Shown here piece by piece: positions 44,243 to 55,972 of a stretch of 64,000 nucleotides of DNA (the stretch's first letter is position 1; each line of letters begins with the position of its first letter). The notes under the pieces were generated by a model that was given only the letters and a program-made list of their open reading frames with translations, was not told where the DNA came from and made no database searches. The DNA comes from Sacculina carcini (Eukaryota; Arthropoda; Thecostraca; Sacculinidae), in NCBI GenBank assembly GCA_916048095.2, contig OU696570.1, positions 8,064,928 through 8,128,927 on the forward strand. The letters are read 5' to 3'. The translations under genes were made by a program, and so were the position numbers.

Positions 44243-44399
44243 ACTGATCGCTTTTAGTTGTAAATACCCTGTATTGACTCGTGGCAGTCTGTTGCCTATA
44301 ACGTGGGCGCTAACTGAAATTATACTTTCGTCCGTTTTGGTAGCATTGTGTTTGATGTTTACTATTGTGAAATGATGGGGGGCTCCATAGTGACAGCGC

Positions 44400-45132
44400 T
44401 GAGCATGGTTATCGGCAATATCTAAATCGTTTTTACTGTGACAATGTCAAGTAAGCTATCTGATAGGACATATGTTGGTATGGTAGTGTTATAAATTGTC
44501 ATGTTGTAGTTGGTCATAATTTCACGAACTTTTTTGGCTGGTAAATGTTCTTTCAGCAAACATGCATTGAAATATCATCCGATTATAATTTGGCGTCATT
44601 GTATCTGCATATCACCTCTTGGGGCTGTTCTTCAAGGTCGTCAATGTCGTCATTCACTTGTCCCAGTGTATACAGACGGTATACAGTCAGTACAGACAGT
44701 CTGTATACACTGCCAATGACAAGTGTGAGACCTTTGATCATATATTTGACCGAGAGTATTTCAGTGTTGCCGTTAGGGTTCATCGTTGACAGGTTAATAA
44801 TTTCGTATGTTGTCATTTCTTCGATAATTATCGCTACTCTCCCGTAACCAACTGGTTGAACATATGTGTTTGGTCTGTCACGTCGAATGAGCGTATACTT
44901 CGGGATGTTCAAAAAATTGTGTCTCTATATCGGGTTTTAACCACGTTTCGCTTAAAATTAATATGTCAAATAAAATCGTATTAGTTTGTAGATCGAAACA
45001 AATATCGGGTAATTTACTACGTAATGATTGAATTTTTAATTGATTCACTCTTATGTAATCGTCACTGTTTCGCGTTTCATATTGAAAATTATGCAGTCTT
45101 ACCTTCAGTCTACGTGCACTATTATCAAGCAC
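44400..45132 (-). pseudogene. Endonuclease region of the CR1/Jockey-group LINE
   Basis: Minus-strand pieces show LRSKLPDICF, ILILSETWLKPD, then YTLIRRDRPNT and GYGRVAIIIEE, and further on YFNACLLKEH and SDSLLDIV. These follow the order of an apurinic endonuclease domain. Stops and frame changes interrupt it. Confidence 0.75.
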
Positions 45133-45685
45133 AGTTGTTGACTCGCCCAGTGGTCTGACGCCAGAGCCTGTAAAGACATCCCTCCGGCAAAATAACGGGA
45201 TCCAGAAACACGCTGGGATCAGTACAATTACAGCTGATATGAAGATTGCTGTACGAAGTATGCTTCGTAGTCAATTTCTTTACTTTGATACGATCAGATT
45301 GAATTTCCAAGGTTTGAGACAGATGGCTGACAATATTCTCGCAGGTGACGCCAGAATCAAACCGAGTTGCAAAAACATTTGTTAGTCACAACCGCGATAC
45401 AGTTGGTAAAATTGCTGTCTTTGCCATCCCAGACAACATTTTCTTTTTATTGGGTGGCTCGTGATTACCTGAGTTCTGCCTCTGAGGGATCTTGCGTTGC
45501 TCTGTAGTAGTGTCAGGTGTCAACGTATTTTGCGATTGTTGCCCAACACCCGATTTATGTGACGAATCGTTCTCGTTGCTCGTCAGTGTGTTGGGTTTAC
45601 CATCACCTGTATCCACTACTCTAGCGGCCGGTCGCGATCTTTTGTTTTTCTCTTGACTACTTCAGTCCACGAAGCGGCTGCTGAC

Positions 45686-45775
45686 TCATCAGCAGTGAGT
45701 ACGTCGGCATCGGTGATGAGTCACGATGGCTCATCAGCAGTGAGTACATCGACAGCGGTGATGTGTCCAGACGCC
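45686..45775 (-). repeat. 45-bp tandem duplication in the LINE leader
   Basis: TCATCAGCAGTGAGTAC recurs at 45686 and 45731 with the same downstream sequence, two copies 45 bp apart (15 codons), within the 5' part of the minus-strand LINE. Confidence 0.85.
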
Positions 45776-45880
45776 GCTTCACTCACTTTCACACCGATAT
45801 CTTCGAACCTCGCCAGCTTGTCAGTCGCCAGTCGTGTGCTTGCGCGTGTGTGTCCATAGCTGCTTTTATTAGTTATCTTA

Positions 45881-46892
45881 TATCTCATTGTTGGATGTAA
45901 AAACACGTCGTCGGAAGACGGGAACAGTGTTGGTTCACTCAGTTAGGGAAGGTTTGTGTGAATTTGAGGAGATAGGTAGGGGGTGCATCATATGTTTAGT
46001 CGTATTTCTCTTTCTGGCTGCTGGCCTCCCACTGAATTGTGTGATAGTCTAGTTTTGTTAGTATGAAGTTTCTCCCCCTGGCGTAAATAACACTCCCCCT
46101 TGGAAGTCTACCGGTCTGTGGCTGCACCGCGTCACAGCACGTCTAAAGCCGCAGCGCGCCGCAGTGTTCAAGTGCGAAGGAGTTACTGTTCCGACCACTC
46201 ATATAAAACAACACCTCCAATCCGCGATATATTGTAGGACGATCGAAACGTAAATCTAGTGTGAAATATATGCACAAAACATAGCAAAGATGAAACCTAA
46301 CGCTCAAAACCAAGTACAATTTCACCAACAAGCAATCCGGAAATTCACGAATACGACAAAGCCAATTCGTACAAGCCATTTTTTATGCACAATGGTATTA
46401 GCAAACATCAACATTAAACAAAGTGTGTCACCTCTTTTTGCTCTCGCACTGGAGTACCACAAACTACAATCTGAGGACCGAATATAAACTCCAATAAACC
46501 AAGGGAGCTTTCCAAAAACCACCAGACTTGGCCGCTGATGATACGACCCTAGTACATAGACCATGTGCTCCACCACAAAGAAATTGCACTCCGTGTTCGT
46601 TGCCGTTGGGTTTCCCTCAGTATAAAGTTAGTTATATTGGTACTGCATCTCAATTTATTTTTCGGTGTAAATTTGTAAACAAATTATATTGCGGTAACAC
46701 GGTCCACTTAGACAACGTCGGATAACGCTTAAAGCACTATTCGAAGCAGCGACACAGCGGACCAAAAGGCAGGATACAGCTGAAGGGAAAGTCACATGAT
46801 CTTCATCTTGATTGGTTCGTTTTGTGGAGTACATTCAGGTATTATACACTTTAATTTGTTTTTTTATGTGTGTGTATGATTGTGTGTTTCAG
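45881..46892. other. Unassigned sequence upstream of the SURF1 exon
   Basis: No exon or repeat is recognised. Just before the exon lies a T-rich tract and TGTGTGTTTCAG, a good 3' splice site. The part nearest the exon must be SURF1 intron or an unrecognised upstream exon. Confidence 0.45.
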
Positions 46893-47014
46893 GTAGTTCC
46901 TGTGATCACATTCTGCTTGGGCACATGGCAGGTGTTTCGCTGGCGTCGCAAGCTGTCTCTGATCGACCAGATTACCGAGCGCTCAGTGGCACCTCCCGTT
47001 CCGCTACCGAGCGA
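46893..47014 (+). CDS. SURF1: SURF1 internal exon (first transmembrane region)
   Basis: The translation begins VVPVITFCLGTWQVFRWRRK and ends PPVPLPS plus two bases of a split codon. It matches human SURF1 from memory ([20 protein letters not shown] ... EPVPLPAD). The acceptor is TGTGTTTCAG and the donor GA|GTACGC; length 122 nt, phase 0 in and phase 2 out. The split codon joins the exon at 61813 to give PLPSD-LSELSGMEY, the same length as human PLPADPMELKNLEY. SURF1 (yeast Shy1) is a mitochondrial inner-membrane protein for assembly of cytochrome c oxidase, linked to heme delivery to COX1. The exon covers the first membrane segment and the conserved GTWQ motif. The upstream exon with the targeting peptide was not found. 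Confidence 0.93.
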
Positions 47015-47204
47015 GTACGCCGCACACAAGCTCATTGTCGAAAATCCATTGCAATGTATTTCAATGAAAAAATACTACAAAGGTCGTCACCCATTAAATG
47101 TGTATTAAATCTCTCCAAAAACAACTTTGTTCGATTTCTAAACCCCCTGCACGGTTTCCATGGTTTTTGACCTGAAAAAGCCAGAAATTATTACTATTCA
47201 TGTG

Positions 47205-47206
<2 letters not shown>

Positions 47207-47265
<59 letters not shown>
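47207..47265. repeat. (TA)n microsatellite before A/B copy IV
   Basis: About 29 TA units ending at CTAGCATTAAAACCCGCCCG. Confidence 0.97.
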
Positions 47266-47266
<1 letters not shown>

Positions 47267-49669
47267 TAGCATTAAAACCCGCCCGTTGTGCGGAGGAATT
47301 CATAAAATGAAATTCATATTTATAAAAATTGATGTTCATAAAAAATATTACAAATTAAAAAAGAAAAAAATGAAAACTCATAAGTGTCTTACTCAATAGA
47401 AAATTCCAAATGTGAATATTTGTTATTTATTTTGACATAATATTTTCCCTCAACCCGCCTCATATATAAACCCACCCATTGTGCGGAATAATTCGGAACA
47501 TTTACACGTAACAAACAATGAAAATTATATCATGTCGACCCGCCCGTCGTGCGGAACAATTCATACTATTTATTTTGTATTCAATTCATATATTTAAAAG
47601 GAATATTAATTAAAAAAGAGTGGAGTAAGCGCATAAATAAGTCTAAATGTGTATATTTTCATACTTATTTTCACAAAATAGTTTGCCTAAACCGCCTCAT
47701 ATTTATACATGCCCGTCGTGCTGAATAATTCAGAACTCAGACACGAAACAATGAAAAATGACTACACTTTTTCATCATAATGTTTCCAAATTGTTTTATA
47801 ACTTAACATCACCGTCTAGCATTGAAACCCACCAGTTGGGCGGAGCAATTCATAAAATGAAATTCATATTTAATTCATAAACATATTGCAAATTAAAAAA
47901 GAAAACAGATATACTCATTAAAATCTTACTCAATTGAAAAGTCTAAATTTAATTTTTTATTTTTTTATTTTGACAACATATTTTCCTTTAACCCGCCTAG
48001 TATTGAAACCCGCCCGTCGTGCTCGACAATTCATAAAATAAAATGCATATTCAATCCATAGAATAAACTTTATAAATATTAAAAAGCAACAAATTTAACC
48101 TGTAAATACGATCACCAATAAAAACTCTAAATGTGAATATTTTAATTATAAATTTGACAATCCCTTAATCCACCTCATATTTAAACCTACCCGTTGTGCG
48201 GAATATTTCAGAACACTAACACGTACGAAAGAATGAAAATTTTTAGCATGTAAACCCGCCCGTCGTGCGAAACAGTTCATAGTATTAAATTTGTATTCAA
48301 TTCATAAGATAAAATAAATATAAACTAATAAAGAAAAGAGTAAACCCAAAAAAATCCTATTTAAACCTGCCCGTCGTGCTGAATAATTCAGAACTCTGAC
48401 ACAAAACAATGAAAAATGACTAATTTTTCTATCATGTTTTCAAAATATATTTATAACTCAACATCACCATCTAGCATTAAACCCCGCCCTTTGTGCAGAA
48501 CAATAAATAAAGTAAAATTAATATTGAATTTAAAAAAATGATTAGAAATTAAAAAAGAAAAAGTAAACCCATCAAATGTCTTAACCAATAGAAAAGTCTA
48601 AATGTGAATGTTTTTATTTTAGATGTGGCAAAATATTTTCCCTCGAACTGCCTCGTATTTAAACCCGCCCGTCGTGCGGATCTATAAATAGAATATAATG
48701 AATCAAAAAGCAAAAAGCTTATCCAATAGAAAAGTATAAATTTGTAAATTCTTGTTTTAATTATTGACGAAGTTTTTTCCTCAACACTGCTCAAGCTCAC
48801 ACCCATCCTTCGTGTGTAGTAATTCAGAAGTGTAACACTATCAAAACAATGAAACCTTGTGTCATCTCTATAATTCCAGATTTATGCGTCCGCTAAAACA
48901 GCATATTCATATAGTTGGCATTTCATGATATTACAACCCATATCCTTATGCAACTTAAGCGTATGCAACTTGAAATTTAACCAATTAAATTACACTGTAA
49001 AATTCAGTAGTTTACTTTGTTCCCAGTAGCATTTTACCCGCCCGTCGTGCGGAACAATTCATGTGTAAATATTTAGGACAATAAAGCCTTTCTATTCAGT
49101 ATAGTGTAGCATTAATTAACTGTACGCAATAAAACCAATCCATCAATACTTAGAGCTAATATGATGCATTCTTAATTGTGATTGGGCTTCAGTGAAATTA
49201 AATCAGTGTATAGTCATGTGTAATCGCAAGTGCGCATAATAGCTGTCAAATTGGCAACATGTCATTTTGACGTTACACCGCCGTAACTTCCTTTAGGAAC
49301 ACTTTGGAAAATTAAAACCATTGGAACCCGTTTTACCCATTATAGCATTAAACCCGCCCGTCATGGGGAGCAATTCCTATAATAAAACTAATATTCAAAT
49401 AATAAAGAAGAGATACAAATAAAAAATAAAAAACTAAACCCATTAAAAGTCTTATCTAATAGAAAACTATGAAGGTGAATATTTTTGTATAAATTTGGAC
49501 AAAATATTTCCCTCAAATAGCGTCATATTTAAGTCTGCCCGTCGTATGGAAATATTCAGAACTTAAACACGAAATAATGAAGAATGATGAAAAATGAAAT
49601 ATTTTCATCATGATGTTTCCAAAATATATGCATAACTTAACATCATTCCCCAACATCATTTGCACAAGT
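47266..49669 (+). repeat. A/B composite repeat, copy IV, first part
   Basis: Starts at CTAGCAT after (TA)n. It is a close paralogue of copy II over its whole length, including the unoccupied Ty3 target (TAAAC at 48321-48325). It reaches B sequence at about 49030-49320, then a new A unit to 49669, where the LTR element is inserted. Confidence 0.85.
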
Positions 49670-50157
49670 TGTTGTATTGTGTGTTTAGCTTGTAACTTGT
49701 ATTGGTGATTTTCGTATCGATGCGCTGCAGTTTTTGTTGTATGTCTGTATGTATGTATGCCACACTTGCAGCGATGTGTATGTAAATGCTTGCTTGCACG
49801 CGAGCCGGTGTATATCTGTGAATGCGTGGTGAGAGGGTGCATGTGTGGTAGAGAGCGTGTGTGTGAGTTTGCAAGGGTCCTTGGTAATAAGACCGCTCGA
49901 TGATGCAAGGTTTCATCTGTCAGCGTGTGCGGCTATATTTGCAGCAGTGTGGAGTGAGGATTGGACGTGGAAGTGTTAACCTTGCGGGGAAGTGGTGAGA
50001 GTGATTGTGTTTGCGCGTGTGAGGTGCGAGAGTGATCGTGTGCGGTGTTAATTGCGAGTGTTTATGCATGCGAGTGCTTTTATCGTTCTCATTTTCTTTA
50101 TTTCTCTTTACTTCAGAATAGACGTTTCACCTCTTTCTTGTGTTCGTTGAAGTCACA
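49670..50157 (+). repeat. 5' LTR of the 49670 element
   Basis: 488 bp, one difference from 53770-54257. Gag starts 14 bases after its end. Confidence 0.95.
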
Positions 50158-50170
50158 AGCTATTTCGGCT

Positions 50171-50773
50171 ATGGCGAATGTGAAGCTGACAGACGTGATT
50201 CGCCCGTTCGACGGCACGGGCGGCATCGTTGAATGGATCGAAAAGTTTGAGCTAGTTGTCCAACTGAGAAAGTTGGAAAATACTGAAATGCTGATGCCAA
50301 TGTTTCTCGAGGGCAACGCTCTGGCAGTCTACACTGAGCTGGACGACGACAAGAAGACGGACTCGGAAGCGATTAAAGACGCTCTTATCAACGCGTTCTC
50401 GATTAATCCATTTTCGGCATACGAAAAGTTTTGCAAGAGAGTGTGGAGGGATGAACCAGTAGATGTTTTCATGACAGATTTACGAAAGTTGGCTCGATTG
50501 GCCGGCATAACGTCAGACAAGCTGTTATTAAGAGCGTTTGTTACTGGACTACCGTCAGTTGTCTCCCGTGAACTGAGGGCGACAGCTGGTGTCGACGCAA
50601 TCGCCTTGTCCAGCGTCGTTGAACGTGCGAGATCCCTCATGTCGGAGTTGATGGACCAGCCTAGCGCTGCAGTGGCCCTACAAAAGTTTTCGGACAGAGC
50701 TGATGGTAGTTGTGCGCGGACGACTAACCGACGACTCTGGAAACCTTCCGGATACGAATGTAAGGCGCGATGA
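50171..50773 (+). CDS. Gag-like protein of the 49670 element
   Basis: About 200 residues beginning MANVKLTDVIRPFDGTGGIV, 14 bases after the LTR. W-I-E-K-F-E and the following helical region resemble Gag/capsid N-termini of Ty3-like elements. A zinc-knuckle region (CFECGGLHLIRFC, CWSCGEKGHMSRSC) lies just downstream, overlapping the start of Pol, and probably belongs to the Gag product. Confidence 0.85.
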   Translation: MANVKLTDVIRPFDGTGGIVEWIEKFELVVQLRKLENTEMLMPMFLEGNALAVYTELDDDKKTDSEAIKDALINAFSINPFSAYEKFCKRVWRDEPVDVFMTDLRKLARLAGITSDKLLLRAFVTGLPSVVSRELRATAGVDAIALSSVVERARSLMSELMDQPSAAVALQKFSDRADGSCARTTNRRLWKPSGYECKAR

Positions 50774-50854
50774 GAGGCGCTGTTTTGAATGTGGGGGACT
50801 TCATCTCATTCGATTTTGCCCGAGAATGCGTCGGATTCAGGCTGAGGTTGACTG

Positions 50855-53749
50855 TTGGTCATGCGGAGAGAAAGGGCACATGTCAAGGAGCTGTCATGTG
50901 GCGCGGGGAAACGCCAGCCGAGGAGTTTCTGCGCCGGCAATTCCTCGGGGTACGGACTAGCGGCGCTACCTGTAATAGCGGGGGTGGTGGAAGGAAGAAC
51001 TGTGAAGTTATTGGTTGACACTGGGTGCTCTAGATCGGTGGTGGGCTCATGGGTAGTGAGACGCATAGAGAGGTGGTGCGGTACAGTATCGAGTGTTGAC
51101 AACCGTTCGGTGGTGTGTCTTGGTAGATCTGTGGTGCGAATTCAAGTAAACGGATTAGCAGTTGACGTTGACTGTATAGTGATGAAATCGTTGTTGAGTG
51201 GGATTGATGCGATACTGGGGATGGACTTTATCGAGAAAGTCGGTGGTTTTCAGTGGAAACAAGGAAGCGTCAAATTTTTCAATGATGGTGAGCACCTGGT
51301 GAATGCTGTCGGAGAAAGCGTGGAAGCGGCAGTGAGTGCTACGAAACAGGAAATGAGGATTGAGGACAGAGACTTTGAGGCAGTGTTTGATGGCGCGATG
51401 TGGACAGTCAAGTGGAAATGGAATGACGACCAGCCTCCCGTTCTGAATAACTGTATTTGTTCCTATCAGAGCGCTGAAGGAATAAAAACCAGGGATAGTG
51501 TAGAAAGTGAGTTGGAAAGCTGGATAGAAAAGGGATGGCTGAAGAAGTGTGACGACCAGAAAAATCGGAAAGGAATTCTGCCCATTATGGCGGTTGTGCA
51601 AGCGAGTAAAGGAAAGGTAAGACCCGTTATGGATTTTAGGGAATTAAATAGACACGTAGAAAGTCATCCGGGAGCAGATGCTCCAGCATGCACTGAAGCA
51701 TTGAGGAAGTGGAGAAGACTCCCTGGTCGCCTCAAACTTGTCGACCTAAAATCTGCTTATTTGCAGATTAGGGTAGATGAGTCACTGTGGCCATACCAAC
51801 GAGTAGTCTACAATGATACTGTATTCTATCTCACGAGATTGGGATTCGGACTGAGCTCAGCGCCGAAGATGATGACAAAAATTATGTCTGAGGTGCTTGC
51901 TCAAGACGACCGTGTAAACGATGGTACTGAAAGCTACATCGACGATATAATTGTTGACGAAAGTGTCGTTCCGGCGAAAGATGTTGTCTACCACCTGTTG
52001 CACTATGGACTTGAAGCAAAAGAACCTGAAGATCTAAAAGGAGGTCGAGTGTTGGGCTTAGCGCTAAACGAGGACCGCAACGGTAGACTCAAGTTCAGTC
52101 GGGGAAATGATCTACCGGATCTAAGTGGCGTTGAAACTATATCACGTCGTGAGTTGTTTTCGGTGTGTGGGAGAGTCTTGGGACATTATCCAGTATGCGG
52201 CTGGCTAAGGACAGCATGTAGTTTTGTGAAGAGAAGTGCTGAGGGAGAAAAATGGGATGAAAGCGTAGGAGGAAGAGCCTTGGGTATGATGAAGGACATT
52301 CTGTACAGGACGAAGTGTGATGATGCGGTGAAGGGATACTTTTACGTACCATCTTGCAAGAATGGGCGTGTTTGGTGCGATGCTAGCAGTATTGCAGTTG
52401 GAGCGGCGATCGAAATTGCGGGAGATATTGTAGAAGATGGCTCTTGGTTAAGGAAGAAAGAAGACTCTGCACACATCAACATTTGTGAGCTAGACGCGGT
52501 GATAAAGGGTTTAAATATGGCTCTGAAGTGGGAGTTGAAAAGTGTAGAGGTGATGACAGATTCAGTGACAGTTTTACGATGGCTGAAAAGTGTCCTTGAT
52601 GATGATCGTCGAATCAAAGTAGCTGGGATGACGGAAATGCTGGTGAAGAGGAGATTGTCGGTGGTGAGGGATATTGTGGTTGAGTTAGCTCTGGAACTTA
52701 GCGTAACATACGTTCCATCAGAGAGAAACAAAGCCGATGCGTTAACTAGGGTGCCAAAATCGTGGCTCACCAGAGACCGCGTTGCATCGGCAGTGGACAT
52801 TGAGACAATGCACGCGAGACACCATTTCGGTGTAGACCGCACATTGTACCTGGCCAGACTGGTTGACCCATCGGTGAAGAAGGAGAGTGTGCAATCTGTA
52901 GTTAAAGCCTGTCGACAATGTCGGACGGTCGACCCAGCACCCGTTAGACACGTGCCTGGGTGCTTGAGTGTTACCCAGAATTGGCTACGACTCGCTTTGG
53001 ACGTGACGCATTTCCGGGGTAAAACTTACCTCACGATTATTGATTGTGGCCCCAGTCGATTCGCGATTTGGCGGGATATTGCGTCAGAGAATGCCACAGA
53101 TATATGCAGGCATATGAGACAGGTTTTTGTAGAGAGAGGTCCGCCTTCGGAAATCCTCATGGATAACAGTCCAGCTTTCAGATCGGTGCAACTGGCGGAA
53201 CTGTGCAGACAATGCACTGTTGAACGGCGATATAGAGCAGCATACAGACCCTCTGGAAACGGTATTGCTGAGCGGATGCATCGCACGATAAAGGCGATGT
53301 CAGCCAGATCCGGGAGTGACCCAATAGAAATGACGTTTTGGTACAACCTAGCAGCACGTGACGGTACTGACGGAAAGACGGCACCCGCAAAAATGATATA
53401 CACATATGCATTCAGATACCCTGATCGTAGTACAAATCAATCAGTGAACATGCCCAGCTCTGGACGGATCAATGTCGGAGAATATGTTGCGGTTAAGCCT
53501 CCAGATGGACGCTGTACTTCAAAATGGACAACCGGTCGAGTGACGGGTACAGCTTCGATGAACAACGTGGAAGTTGATGGAGTTCCACGGCATGTGCTGG
53601 ACGTGCGCCGACTGTTCGATGAGGAATCAGACGATGAGATTGAAGATCATCGCAGTGAATGCCAGAGTACTGAAGATTCTCAGCAAACAGTGAGGCGCTC
53701 CGATCGTGTTAGACGCCCGCCGTCCTGGCACTCTGATTACGTTTTTTGA
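50855..53749 (+). CDS. Pol polyprotein of the 49670 element
   Basis: About 960 residues. In order: aspartic protease (LLVDTGCSRSVVG, about residue 50), reverse transcriptase (PVMDFRELNRHVESHPG, LKLVDLKSAYLQI, GFGLSSAPKMM, YIDDIIVDE, about 200-380), RNase H (VWCDASSIAVGAAIE, about 500-620), integrase zinc region (HARHHFGVDRTLY..CRQCRT) and integrase core (ALDVTHF, MDNSPAF, YRPSGNGIAERMHR, about 710-830), then a basic tail. The catalytic motifs look intact. The lineage is shared with the relic at 28900-31430. Confidence 0.9.
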   Translation: MVMRRERAHVKELSCGAGKRQPRSFCAGNSSGYGLAALPVIAGVVEGRTVKLLVDTGCSRSVVGSWVVRRIERWCGTVSSVDNRSVVCLGRSVVRIQVNGLAVDVDCIVMKSLLSGIDAILGMDFIEKVGGFQWKQGSVKFFNDGEHLVNAVGESVEAAVSATKQEMRIEDRDFEAVFDGAMWTVKWKWNDDQPPVLNNCICSYQSAEGIKTRDSVESELESWIEKGWLKKCDDQKNRKGILPIMAVVQASKGKVRPVMDFRELNRHVESHPGADAPACTEALRKWRRLPGRLKLVDLKSAYLQIRVDESLWPYQRVVYNDTVFYLTRLGFGLSSAPKMMTKIMSEVLAQDDRVNDGTESYIDDIIVDESVVPAKDVVYHLLHYGLEAKEPEDLKGGRVLGLALNEDRNGRLKFSRGNDLPDLSGVETISRRELFSVCGRVLGHYPVCGWLRTACSFVKRSAEGEKWDESVGGRALGMMKDILYRTKCDDAVKGYFYVPSCKNGRVWCDASSIAVGAAIEIAGDIVEDGSWLRKKEDSAHINICELDAVIKGLNMALKWELKSVEVMTDSVTVLRWLKSVLDDDRRIKVAGMTEMLVKRRLSVVRDIVVELALELSVTYVPSERNKADALTRVPKSWLTRDRVASAVDIETMHARHHFGVDRTLYLARLVDPSVKKESVQSVVKACRQCRTVDPAPVRHVPGCLSVTQNWLRLALDVTHFRGKTYLTIIDCGPSRFAIWRDIASENATDICRHMRQVFVERGPPSEILMDNSPAFRSVQLAELCRQCTVERRYRAAYRPSGNGIAERMHRTIKAMSARSGSDPIEMTFWYNLAARDGTDGKTAPAKMIYTYAFRYPDRSTNQSVNMPSSGRINVGEYVAVKPPDGRCTSKWTTGRVTGTASMNNVEVDGVPRHVLDVRRLFDEESDDEIEDHRSECQSTEDSQQTVRRSDRVRRPPSWHSDYVF

Positions 53750-53769
53750 TGTTGAGATCAAGGGGGGGA

Positions 53770-54257
53770 TGTTGTATTGTGTGTTTAGCTTGTAACTTGT
53801 ATTGGTGATTTTCGTATCGATGCGCTGCAGTTTTTGTTGTATGTCTGTATGTATGTATGCCACACTTGCAGCGATGTGTATGTAAATGCTTGCTTGCACG
53901 CGAGCCGGTGTATATCTGTGAATGCGTGGTGAGAGGGTGCATGTGTGGTAGAGAGCGTGTGTGTGAGTTTGCAAGGGTCCTTGGTAATTAGACCGCTCGA
54001 TGATGCAAGGTTTCATCTGTCAGCGTGTGCGGCTATATTTGCAGCAGTGTGGAGTGAGGATTGGACGTGGAAGTGTTAACCTTGCGGGGAAGTGGTGAGA
54101 GTGATTGTGTTTGCGCGTGTGAGGTGCGAGAGTGATCGTGTGCGGTGTTAATTGCGAGTGTTTATGCATGCGAGTGCTTTTATCGTTCTCATTTTCTTTA
54201 TTTCTCTTTACTTCAGAATAGACGTTTCACCTCTTTCTTGTGTTCGTTGAAGTCACA
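53770..54257 (+). repeat. 3' LTR of the 49670 element
   Basis: 488 bp, directly after the purine tract, followed by the target duplication CAAGT. Confidence 0.95.
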
Positions 54258-54700
54258 CAAGTACTCTTATACTTTTGCCAGTATAATATTCACTGCCAAA
54301 AAATTCATATACATACATTCATATACATTTATATACATACATTATATTCCGCATTCATATTAAACCCAATATAACCTGACCCAACCCAACCATCCCATCT
54401 TATCGTATATCATCTCATCCCCTTTTAGTATCAAACACGCGGCCCACCAATAATGTTCTCGTATCCCGCCGATATAATATAGTAACCAAACTGTAAGACA
54501 GATGAATTCACATCCATTGTATAATGCGATTTAATTATATATTTCTTAATTCAAGTTCTCATCTAGCAGTTAAACCCGTCCGTCGTGCGAAACAATTAAT
54601 AAAACAAAGGATATCAATTTAAAAGAGTAAATGTAATGATTTTAAGTTTAATTTTGGCAAAATTTTCCCTCATCCCGCCTCATATTTAAACCCACCCGTC

Positions 54701-55000
54701 GTGCGGGATAATTCAGAACTCGAACACGATTTGTTCTGGATCTTGAAGTCAACTCCGTTAGTTTTGTTTATGAATTCATTATACACGGTGAAATTGAACG
54801 TTCTATTGTCTATAGTTGCTACCCGCGGGACATTCTTATTTCATAAAAATGATCCATCGTTTCGTTTACGTTTAAAACCCCTGATCTATATCATTGAACC
54901 CGCTCAGTTATGTCACCTCGTATCCAAGCATACACACACACAGATAATTTATTTTATATATATAAATTTAAAGTCGCCCGTCGTGCGGAACAATTCATAA
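54701..55000 (+). other. Recurrent short open frame in the A part (99 codons)
   Basis: Begins MRDNSELEHDLFWILKSTPL; counterpart of 24505-24717 and 58279-58551. No domain recognised. Confidence 0.3.
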
Positions 55001-55972
55001 AATCTTTTCATATTCAATCCATAAAAGAAATGAATACAAATTAAAAAGCAAACAAATTAAAGCTGTAAATATGCTAACTAATAGCAAAGTCCAAATATGG
55101 ATGTTTTGATTTTAATTTTGACAGAATATTATCCCTCAACCCGCTTCATATTTGAACCTGCCCGTCGTGTGGAATAATAAAAAATTCAGACACGAAAAAA
55201 TGAAAATTGTCTAATTTTTTATCATAATGTTTCCAAAGTATATTTATAAATTAACATCATCTAGCATTGAAACCATCCCGTATAGCGGTACAATTAGAAC
55301 AAAAAGTATAATAAATATTGAATTAATAAAATTAAACTAATACAAATAAAAAAATTAAAAAAGCAAACCCATAAAAAGTCTTAACCAATAGAAAAGTCTA
55401 AATATGAATGTGTTTATGTTAGTTGTGGCAAAATATTTTTCCTCGAACAACCTCGTCTTTAAACCCGCCCGTCGTGCGGAACTATCAATAAAATATAATG
55501 AATCAAAAAGCAAAAAGCTTATCCAATATAAAAATATAAATGTGTAAATTCTTGTTTTAATTATTGACGAATTTTTTCCCCTCAACACTGCTCAAATTCA
55601 TACCCGTCCTTCGTGTGTAGTAATTCAGAAGTGTAACATTGTCAAAACAATGCAACTTTCTGTCATCTCTATAATTCCAGGTTAATGCTTCCGCTGAAAC
55701 AGCATATACATATAGTTGGCATTACATAATATTACATTCCATATCCTTATGCAACTTATGCTTATGCAACTTGAAATTAAACCAATTAATTTACACAGTT
55801 AAATTCAGTAGTTTACTTTGTTCCCAGTAGCATTTTACCCGCCCGTCGTGCGGAACGTTATTGAGGACAATAAACCCTTTATATTCAGTATAGTGTAGCA
55901 TTAATTAAACTGTACGCAATAAAACCACGCCATCCATGCTTGGAGCTAATATGATGCATTCTTAATTGTGAT

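Larger units (their letters stand above)
42830..45880 (-). mobile_element. CR1/Jockey-group LINE, degenerate (minus strand)
   Basis: Read on the minus strand: a possible ORF1 or leader (45860-45125), an endonuclease region (45132-44400; LILSETWLKPD present), then reverse transcriptase (44242-42840). The endonuclease GDFN motif reads as G-stop-YFN near 44600. It carries several stops and frame changes. The 3' end at 42830 runs into (TA)n and the CTAG boundary of copy III. Confidence 0.8.
49670..54257 (+). mobile_element. LTR retrotransposon, Ty3/Gypsy-like lineage, looks whole, very young
   Basis: The two 488-bp LTRs (49670-50157 and 53770-54257) differ at one site. They begin TGTTGTATTG, end AAGTCACA and are flanked by perfect 5-bp duplications CAAGT (49665-49669 and 54258-54262). 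A purine tract (AAGGGGGGGA) precedes the 3' LTR. No TGG-type primer site follows the 5' LTR, so the priming tRNA is unknown. Gag and Pol lie in overlapping frames, which may reflect programmed frameshifting as used by many LTR elements. From memory, this RT/integrase type is frequent in parasitic worm genomes, a weak hint only. The empty target exists in reverse at 42200-42204. Confidence 0.95.

Noticed and set aside
46743-46832. An upstream SURF1 exon ending before GTATTATAC at 46833, giving a 60-bp intron
   Set aside because: Splice-like ends are present, but the encoded residues do not resemble the N-terminal region of SURF1 and no frame holds.
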